From NCBI GenBank assembly GCA_907163375.1, contig CAJQUW010007519.1, positions 56,718-120,717 of the forward strand: a DNA stretch of 64,000 nucleotides, read 5' to 3'. Source of the stretch: Prostheceraeus crozeri (taxonomy: Eukaryota; Platyhelminthes; Polycladida; Euryleptidae). Position numbers and translations under genes: made by a program. Below are positions 56,683-64,000 of the stretch, piece by piece (the stretch's first letter is position 1; every line of letters begins with the position of its first letter). A model generated the notes under the pieces. The model was not told the origin of the DNA, ran no database searches, and worked only from the letters and a program-made list of their open reading frames with translations.

Positions 56683-57689
56683 AATGGCCCAGCTTTCTAG
56701 TTACTTGAGGACAAGGGCAGCTGACATCTATAGAGATCGAAATGGACATCTTGCGTCAGCGCAAGGTACGAGTAATAACGGCGGATTCAACTATGGGAGA
56801 AAATTTAGGCAATACAAGAGGAGGGATGACTGTGTTCTTGGGTATGTGTGGGTGTGTGTGATTTGTTTGTTTATGGGCAGATGCAGGTGCATAGCAACCT
56901 AGCATTGCTTAAATTTTTAGAAAGCTTTATAATAGAAACGTCAGCATAGCAACAAAAGGGAAGCAGACAGAATGAAGACCGATCGAAGAGATGTTAAATC
57001 CTATGAAAGTAAATGTAGCTCGTTGATGTAGCATATTCAGTTTCTGTGCATCAGAAATTGCAGCAGATGGTCGTCTTATCATGTCTATTAAAACTTTGCA
57101 TGATGTTGACAATTCTCATTCAATAGGTTGGATATTTTGAAGACCGACATAAAATGATAGTATCAAAAGACAAAAAAAATTAAAATTAAAAACAACGTCA
57201 TGTCTTTTTTGTTTTAAATCATTAAAAAAATGGTTTCTTAACCCTTAAGCAGAGGTACTCTGCCACAAATTATCCCTTCAAAAACTTCATAATGCAGGCA
57301 AAAAACATCATTTAAAGATAATCATGGCCACTCAAATTTGAAAGACCTGCTCTCGTACCACGCTAAACAGGTATCTTAAGAGTTGCTTCACACAGATCGC
57401 ACTGAAATACTAAGATACTAAAGTGTTTGAATGTGTTGTGAGGACAGATTTTTTGAAAGAATTTACAGTGGCAGAAAAAGTTTATTGTTATCGATTTATC
57501 AAGTTATAACTTTTGGTGCTTCTTAATCGGCGATTTTCAAAGTGTTCTGCCAATTACAAACGGTTCCCACAACTTTTTTCTAAAAACGTCTTGAAATTTG
57601 TGTCTGTGGTAGAAGATATGAACTAAGAATCCTTAGTGCTCTGTGACGGCCATTTTGAAAAAAGCTCTTATTTTCTTCTTCCTTGCGTT
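56683..57689. other. Unannotated stretch
   Basis: A 72-codon frame from ATG 56684 begins MAQLSSYLRTRAADIYRDRN and meets a possible GTACGAGT donor at 56766. It directly abuts the transposon end and I do not recognise it. The rest is AT-rich without features. Confidence 0.35.
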
Positions 57690-58750
57690 TAATTCCGCCT
57701 AGAAGCAGGCTCTGCAGTTTTGCAAATTCGCCTCCAATTGGCACGATTGAGGGCGTCATCTTCCTTGTCGGTGAAATTCTTCAAGTCCTCCTCTAGTTGG
57801 TCCAGCCATTGTCTCCGGCAGGGATATCCCTGGTCTCCGGGTCATCCCCTTAGTCGCCAGCCCAGTGGACTGAGCAGCGCTGCACTTTTGATCACAGAGT
57901 AGTCTTCATTGCTTCGAATGACATGGCCATACCACCTTAGCCGAGTTTCTCTCATCTTCTTCGTGACGGGTTCGATACCGATGTGGAGGGCTTACTCCTG
58001 CTTCCCTGTGGTTGGTCAGCATTCTGGTCCATAGAGGGCGACTGGGCGAACGACTGACCTGTAAACTTTCGACTTAAGGCGTTCAGGTATGCGTCGGTCG
58101 CAGAGGATTCCTGTTGTCTGCCAACTCCTCAACCATGTTGCGCTCACCATAGCTTTAATCTCGGACTGTATGCCGCCATCGATGCTTATGATGAGCCCAG
58201 GTTGAGGTCTTTATCTTTCTTTAGATCTTCTTCGTCAATCCTATCCTGATGCTACCGTCTGGTTGAATCCCGCATTCCATGTACTCTGTCTTCCTGATGT
58301 CAAGTCTCAAACCGAAACTGCACACTGTACAGGTGGTCTCTCCAATGCTGCGTCTGAAGTTACAAATCCTCTCGTGAACGAGACGCCATGAATACGTCAT
58401 AAGCATAAATGAGCGTCCAGGTATGTGGCCTCTGCAGATCGGCGGTCTCTGTGTTCATACAGAGTATGAACAGGAGTGGAGAAGGAGCAGAGGCTTGGTG
58501 AACACCAACACTGATAGTGAATGACGGTGAAGTTCCAACAGGGCATCTGACAACACTATGTGTCAGATGACACTATGGTGTTGCGGTTGAGGATCTTAAC
58601 CAAGTCGACATAGGCTTCAGGCACACCATTGGATCGCAGGGCATTCCAGATGAACTCGTGAGGTTTCCTATCGAACGCTTTTTCCAAGTCTAGGAATGCC
58701 ACATGGACGTTCGTGCTCTTTTCTCGGTATTTTTCTAACAGTAATCAGAC
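57690..58750 (-). mobile_element. LINE (non-LTR retrotransposon), RT and C-terminal part
   Basis: Read right to left: HVAFLDLEKAFDRKPHEF (about 58700, RT motif with FLDLEKAFD), LRSNGVPEAYVDLVKIL, SVGVHQASAPSPLLFILCMN (58515-58455, motif GVHQGS.LSPLLF), then GLRLDIRKTEYMECGIQPDG (58310-58250), and the tail CRRQWLDQLEEDLKNFTDKE with LNRANWRRICKTAEPASRRN (57815-57700), the usual RTE-like C-terminus. Several frame changes make it inactive. The endonuclease half is absent. It differs from the LINE at 38 kb. Confidence 0.82.
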
Positions 58751-59788
58751 TATAAGTTGTCTGTACTTTGTTGAGAAACATCAAAAAGTCAGTCAGTGTC
58801 ATTCCAAATTAGTTAACCACAACCAAATGATTGGGATACAATTTTCCTATTCCTTTATTCCACTTCGTTTGCACTTTCTGAGAACTTGACATGTTGATTA
58901 AAAAATAGAGACATAAAGCTCAAAATACTCTATTTCTGTCAATGGGAGTTTTTTCATTCTTGCGATAATATAATGGTTCAGGACAAAAGCTACCTACCGT
59001 CATTGCCATCTTCGAGAATCGGAACAATAACATTTTGTTACTCATGATAAAAGAGACCTGACCGCCGATGTCTACGTGTATGCGAGACAACATCTTTTGA
59101 TCAATACAAGTCTTGCAGTTGTTTCAACAATCAAACAACTATATCATGGGAAGTAAAAGGTCAACAGACGTGAACAATTTTGCTATTGCCTTGCATTGAC
59201 AATAGCGGGCGTCAACTTGCCTAGAGCAAATATCAGATGTACAAAATTGCTTCCATGAAAATGTGTTGTAGGGTTTAAGCACTAGCCTAACGCGTAATTT
59301 GCACAGTAAAGTGTACAAACAGACACTTTTCGTTGGTGTAACTGCAAATTTTGACATAGAAATTTCAGGAAAATTGTTGATATACTTTAGCGAAAAGTGT
59401 CTGTTTGTACACTTTACTTTATCCTCTGTCACTGAATGATAACTCATTTGAAAGATCATGATCTGTAGATGATTTCTATAATAACCACTTCAACAAAATA
59501 CCAACTTGTACATTTTTTGTGAGCAAAAATTCGAAAAAATGGAGTCAACACCTTAAATGTCACAATTTTACCACTGAAAATACATAGGATTGTGTTATCC
59601 TCTCTATTTCTGAAAAGCAAATGATCTGATCCGGCAGACGCGAAGTTTTGAAGTAGGTTAGAGGTGTACTATGCTATGTGAAAGTTTTATGTACTACCTC
59701 GTTCCCTGCACAACTTCACGCTAGCTCCCGGACTATTAAGCTTCTTGGTCTGCCACGGTGGGGCTGAACCAACTTTAAATCAACTTTT
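58751..59788. other. Unannotated stretch with one hairpin
   Basis: AT-rich sequence. The 106-codon frame at 59459-59139 (-) spans the inverted repeat at 59305-59418 and has no recognised motif. Confidence 0.4.
59305..59418. repeat. 28-bp perfect inverted repeat, 58-base loop
   Basis: agtaaagtgtacaaacagac at 59305 continues to 59332 and is mirrored exactly at 59391-59418. A stable stem is predicted. No target duplication was identified. Confidence 0.8.
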
Positions 59789-60112
59789 AGTGCCCATCAA
59801 TCAAATTGATAAAATATTGATCCGTATTATCATAGAACATAAAAAATCGAAAAATAAAAAAAAATCGTTGCCGGAGATCGATAGATGCACCCCATCGACG
59901 TTAATCGATAATCGATCAATTGATCGATTTATACAAATTTCTATTTTTAAGTGCCCATCAATAAAATTGATAGGATATTGATCCGTGTTATCATAGAACA
60001 TAGAAAATCGAAAAATAAAGAACATCGTTGCCGGAGATCGATAGATAAGCGTAATCGACATTCATCGATAATTGATCAATTGATTGAATTTTATAAATTT
60101 TCATTTTTAAGT
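59789..60112. repeat. 161-bp tandem duplication rich in ATCGAT palindromes
   Basis: Units start agtgccca at 59789 and 59950, and a third start appears at 60110. Each contains ttgccggagatcgatagat and a cluster of tcgat/atcga/ttgatcaa palindromes. The units differ by scattered substitutions. Open frames on both strands are by-products of the repeat. Confidence 0.85.
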
Positions 60113-60791
60113 GCCCAAACTCTATTGACATGTTTTTGACTGTAATTCATGATTCTTTATTAGGATATTATAACTTATAATAAAAGTTTGCGCCTGAAAA
60201 ATCGAGGAAGTCGGTTATGATTGTTTAGTCGTTATTTGTCATTACAGTAATATTGTACGTTTTACTGTAACGGCTTTCTGTTCACATGTTTCGTCATACC
60301 AATGATTTTACGTTATTCATTTAATTAATCTATTCATCACCTAGCTTTAAGCATTCAGTAAAATGTGTGCGAGTTCATCCAAGATACATGATATCGTTGT
60401 GTCATTTTAACTTTTCGCAATTAGCTGATGACAATAAAACCTCAAAGCACTCATCAGCCTGTCCATTGATTTTCTGAAATACTTCACTGTTGATCTATGT
60501 GTTATGACAGACATTAAACCATAGATATCCTCCTGCAAAGGTTTGATACGCCAAACATATAATTGGCGAGCTTGTTGCTTCATTGTTGGTGAATTGTTGA
60601 GTGTGACAATGCATGCAGTACTGATCGATTAATTAATTATGAACTTGGTTTCAGAGCGCGCGATTGACGCTCACGGAAGACACACAGTATCGTGATATCA
60701 ATCGTCTGTGGTAGTGATTAATGAAACATTGTATAAGTGGTGATAACATTATATTAACTGCTTCGTCCATTCATTTCTTACCGAACGAATA
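60113..60791. other. Region upstream of the RAG1-like transposon gene
   Basis: AT-rich, with a CG-richer patch at 60655-60710 (gagcgcgcgattgac). The transposon's left end should lie here, but I could not pair a terminal repeat because the right end may be outside the window. Confidence 0.35.
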
Positions 60792-61405
60792 ATGCCACCA
60801 ACACACGAACAATGTCGCAAGCGAGTTTTGCAAAAGCGAAGAAGGACAATAACACTTTTCGAGCTGCTACTCCAATATTGTAGAATAAAATACAAAACTA
60901 TGTGATTGAAGGACTGGATCCCAACGACGATAGACTACCGAACGTGTTATGCCCTACTTGTGTACGCACTCTGAATGATTTCGAAAATCCAAATAAGAGG
61001 ACAAGAAAAGAAATACCCATCGCTGACCATTCACAACTATACCAGGTCTCAACTCGTGCTGCAGCGTCGTCTTCTCATTGTCTTTGCCACATTTGCAAGA
61101 TTGCCCAGTCAGTTCCTGCACGACTTAGTGGCGCTCGTGGTGCATCAGCTATGACTACTAATCCTCGAAGCAAAACTATCGACTATCAGAGAATCAATGA
61201 TGAGACCATACTTCGCCTTTGTGGAATTTGTTTCTCAGATATTGGTCGAGGTCTCTCACATCATTGCAACAAGAGTTCACGAGTACTAAATTTGCAGAAA
61301 ATGGCTGAAAATGGTTCACCAAGATCTAAAGAAAAAATAGCTGCCAACATAATTAAAGAGAAGCAACAGGATGAACAATTGAATGATGAGTATGTTACAT
61401 TATGA
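60792..61405 (+). pseudogene. RAG1-like (N-RAG-TP type) transposase, N-terminal zinc region
   Basis: A 167-residue frame from about 60902 carries PNVLCPTCVRTL (C17, C20), HCLCHICKIAQ (C60, C62, C65) and LRLCGICFSDIGRGLSHHCN (C107, C110, H120-C122). RAG1 has FCHNCW...CDICNTA at the same place in its N-terminal region. Mobile elements with this region were described as N-RAG-TP in molluscs and other invertebrates. Upstream, NKIQNYVIEG continues the frame back past one stop, and a possible start MPPTHEQC at 60792 lies in another frame, so the 5' end is damaged. One in-frame TGA (61403-61405) separates this from the core frame. Confidence 0.72.
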
Positions 61406-61423
61406 AGAACTGCAGGGAGACCA

Positions 61424-62599
61424 ATGAGTCTCCTAAGATCCCCGCCTACAAATCAAGCATCATTTCTTCTCTCGTCAGACGATATGAGTTCAATTCAAGT
61501 TGATTTGAATTTGAGTACAAATGAAACTCTCAAGTTGGCAACCCATTTTAGGACTGCGACTAAAAGTAGAAAAGCAATTACACCTCATCTGAGAAAAAAT
61601 CTTTATGACAAAAATCACAAGATGGAGGAATTCTTTGTGCAGGAAGACTTGCGATTCATGATGAAAGAAAATATGAACAGTGAATGTGATTGGGAAATCA
61701 AACCACTAATATATTGCAATGATGTTTCAGGCCTTATTTTGAAGGTAGAAAATCTTCGAGGTAAGTCATATGACCATGTAAAAATAGGAATAGATGGTGG
61801 AGCCAACTTTCTGAAATTTTGTCTCACCTTGCATGATGACCAAACCACAATTGACAGAGAGGCTACAAGATCAACATATTCTGATGGAGTGGCAGCAAAA
61901 TCGCGAAAAGATACAAGCGTCAAAAAACGTTTTATAATAGCTATAGTGCACAATGTTCCCGTGAACTGCAAATTTATTTGGCACAAACTCGACATGAATT
62001 CCTGTTTCATTTGTCCGAAGTGGACTGTCGCCGGTGATTTGAAGATAATCAATATCCTACTTGGACTCATGAGTCATGGATCAAAACACCCATGTGCGTG
62101 GTGCGATGTATCAAAAGAAAATTTGAGAAAGAACTTGCGAGGTACTTCAAGAACATTTGGCAGCCTAAAGGAACTCTTTTGGAGCTGGTACAGATCATGT
62201 AGTAACAAAACCGCAGCAAAGAATCATGGTAATGTCGTACATCCGCCTGCTATTGATGTATTTCCTCCACCTGAACTCCACCTCCTCATCGGCCCTGTTA
62301 CTTTGATGTACAAGGGACTTCAGGGATTGTGGAAAGATGGAACAGATGAATGGGCGCGTCGCAGTAATGTTCGACTACAAGAACGCCAAGGTGGAATTTT
62401 CAGTGGAAATGCATGTATGACATTGTTAGAGAATACTGATGTGCTCAAAGATTTGAACTGTCCTCATGCAAATTACATAGTTGCATTTGAAACTTTCAGA
62501 GCTGTCGTGAAAGCATGTTATGGAAATCGCATGGATAGTGACACAATTGCAGGAGGATTCATTTTGCAGCAACCTAATACATCAGATCTCATATTATGA
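61424..62599 (+). pseudogene. RAG1/Transib-like transposase core, N-RAG-TP type
   Basis: 391 codons in the same frame as the N-terminal part. HVKIGIDGGANFLKFCLTL places an Asp at residue 124. TVAGDLKIINILLGL places a second at 205. KHPCAWCD follows with C224 and C227. The spacing D-x18-C-x2-C-D is the one found in RAG1 (D708, C727, C730). Further on are HPPAIDVFPPPELHLLIGPV (271-291), GGIFSGNACMTLLEN (323-337) and FETFRAVVKACYG (355-367). The core would cut and join transposon ends in the nucleus. The frame ends where a PLE fragment has inserted. The DDE assignment is my inference from spacing. Confidence 0.7.
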
Positions 62600-63300
62600 A
62601 AATATTCCTCATGTTTGTGGACCTTCGGTAGTCCATGCATAAAGGGTAGTAATTCGCATTGAAAGTTTGTAAAAAAAATTGTATTCCCTTTATCAAATGG
62701 TGATTTGAATTCATTACATAAGTGCTTAATTTGATTCATGGTTGTATTGCATCAGTATTTAGTGTCAAATGTTCTTCAGTCATTCTTTTATGATAAAAGG
62801 AACAATCCATTATTGCAAAAAGCTCACCCTTATCAGCTTTAGAATTTTTTTTATTATCATTATTAAATTATTTTTTCGCACAAGAACTAATACTATGGAT
62901 TAATTTATATGGAGCTCAAAAATCTGATTATTTTGTTGCTCAATGAGATTTATGATATGATTAAGAAAACTGTTGCTACCTTTTGGAGAAGTGAAATCAG
63001 ATTCCTATTTCAGATTAAGCTCTTCCGTCTTTTGCCAAAATAATCTGCAATCTTAATTTTCTGCAGAAGTCTCGGGTATCTTTTTGGATTCGATGACATT
63101 ACTCATAATAATGGGCGCCAACTTTGTCCCTTTAGTTAAAAGATTCCTAGTGTTACCATCTAAATCATTTGAAGATAAATTTACTGCAGAGACATAATCT
63201 ACTCTAAAAAGGAGAAAAGCTCCCGGACTCATTACGCTCAAGAGACTTCATGTTCTCCCTCCAATTTGCTTCTTCAGTGAGATTACTTCAATTATGCAAG
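62600..63300 (-). mobile_element. Penelope-like element fragment inserted in the RAG1-like transposon
   Basis: Minus strand: YVSAVNLSSNDLDGNTRNLL then TKGTKLAPI (63215-63125), the PLE motif NLSS..L....LL.KG.KFAP. Further on, CELLPFMHGLPKVHK (about 62665-62620) is the PLE RT motif .YGLPKVHK. The stretch between them is decayed. The RT palm is missing, so the insert is a short internal piece. Both edges coincide with the break in the transposase frame. No target duplication was seen. Confidence 0.65.
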
Positions 63301-63631
63301 CAATCTCTAGAATATGGAGTATATCGATGCCTTCGATCGACTTTCATTGACATTTCATACAAGTCAACGAATTGAAGTATTCAGTGAAGCATTTCTCAGA
63401 TTGGAAAATCTGAACATAACGCCAAAAATACATGTCATTATACATCATGTTTATGATTTCTGCCGCAACCAAAATTCAGGACTTGCTAAGTGGTCCGAGC
63501 AAGCTTCGGAAGCTGTTCAGGCAGACTTCGAGTTATCGTCATGGAGCAATTACAAAGTCAGTTCGTTGAATACTCGTTTTGGCGAGCAACTGTTGCATGC
63601 TGTTACAGAGTATGCAAGCAAACACGTTTAA
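63301..63631 (+). pseudogene. RAG1-like transposase core, C-terminal part
   Basis: The 105-codon frame from 63314 has NITPKIHVIIHHVYDFCRNQ (H40, H44, H45) and then LAKWSEQASEAVQADFELSS (E62, E66). In RAG1 the second zinc site is H937 and H942, with the catalytic E962 twenty residues on. Here H40 to H45 is the same step and H45 to E66 is 21 residues. SEQASEA resembles the Transib SEEAQEA block that carries the catalytic Glu. It ends KHV at 63631. It is the continuation of 61424-62599 after the PLE insert. Confidence 0.65.
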
Positions 63632-64000
63632 AATCATATAATTCAAGGTTTCAAAAAATGATTTTTTTTATGGAAAATCATTGTTCTTAATCTTAAGGAG
63701 AGAATATTTTGAAACTATACTTCTTATTCGAATAATACTTTTAGCCTTTTTTAAATACCATAGTTTGTTTCCATAATGTAACAACGAGAATGATTTAACA
63801 TATAATACAAAATATCTAACAACCGAATGATACATGCATGCCCACATAAATTTAAATTCCTGCGGACGATACTGAATTTCATTGCTAAATTAAATATTCA
63901 TCTATAAAAAACTATCAAAATATCTTAAATTAACATAAAACATACTCGATATAACATTTAAATCAAGTTTATAGACTAAAATCAATACTTGCACTGTATG
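63632..64000. other. Downstream AT-rich sequence
   Basis: AT-rich, no frame, no paired terminal repeat. The transposon's right end is either here and unrecognised or beyond the window. Confidence 0.4.

Noticed and set aside
59801-60061. Repetitive minus frame with internal repeats as a repeat protein
   Set aside because: It is a translation of the 161-bp DNA tandem repeat and is open on both strands.
60902-61405. A host RAG1 gene
   Set aside because: Broken frame, PLE insert, no recombinase-type RING region visible, and the closest description is a transposon (N-RAG-TP type).
61615-62070. Minus-strand frame of 151 codons
   Set aside because: Antisense shadow of the RAG1-like transposase core.

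Overview
This is eukaryotic, almost certainly animal, DNA: AT-rich, gene-poor, with GT-AG introns, AATAAA signals, tRNA-derived SINEs, LINEs, Penelope-like elements (PLEs) and many short hAT-type DNA elements with 8-bp target duplications. The mix of PLEs with hammerhead ribozymes, a RAG1-like transposon and hAT miniature elements suits a marine invertebrate such as an echinoderm, mollusc or hemichordate. I cannot name the species. Host coding sequence is a small minority; most recognisable sequence is mobile-element debris.

Host genes. Bases 47-220 (+) are the last coding exon of a coiled-coil protein resembling the C-terminus of ninein-like proteins. A two-exon methyltransferase-like gene lies on the minus strand: exon 1 at 43585-42956, exon 2 at 34409-33966, with an 8.5-kb intron full of transposons; the predicted protein is 357 aa. 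A 66-codon open frame at 48724-48524 (-) may be another exon.

Layout. 1.5-1.74 kb: 3' end of a PLE with a decayed hammerhead. 6.5-14.1 kb: a nested inverted-repeat complex of two PLE families. The outer arms (family A) are 844/843 bp and the inner arms (family B) are 1275/1281 bp, nearly identical; both B copies carry a well-formed minimal hammerhead ribozyme. 14.2-31 kb: hAT-type miniature elements, foldbacks, a GIY-YIG fragment inside a 145-bp inverted repeat, and two tRNA-derived SINE heads. 34-43 kb: the methyltransferase gene with Tc1/mariner, LINE and nested hAT insertions in its intron. 44-57 kb: more miniature elements, including a 22-bp one with a perfect 8-bp duplication. 57.7-58.75 kb: a LINE. 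59.8-60.1 kb: a 161-bp tandem duplication.

60.8-63.6 kb: the most interesting locus, a broken transposon of the N-RAG-TP type. Its protein has a RAG1-like N-terminal zinc region (CPTC, CHIC). Its core keeps D, D, CxxC, H-x4-H and E signals spaced almost as in the RAG1/Transib catalytic core. A minus-strand PLE fragment splits it.

The mobile elements do not work together as a pathway. They record successive waves: PLE inversion and tandem duplication, hAT-type miniature insertions into one another, and insertion of a PLE into the RAG1-like transposon.
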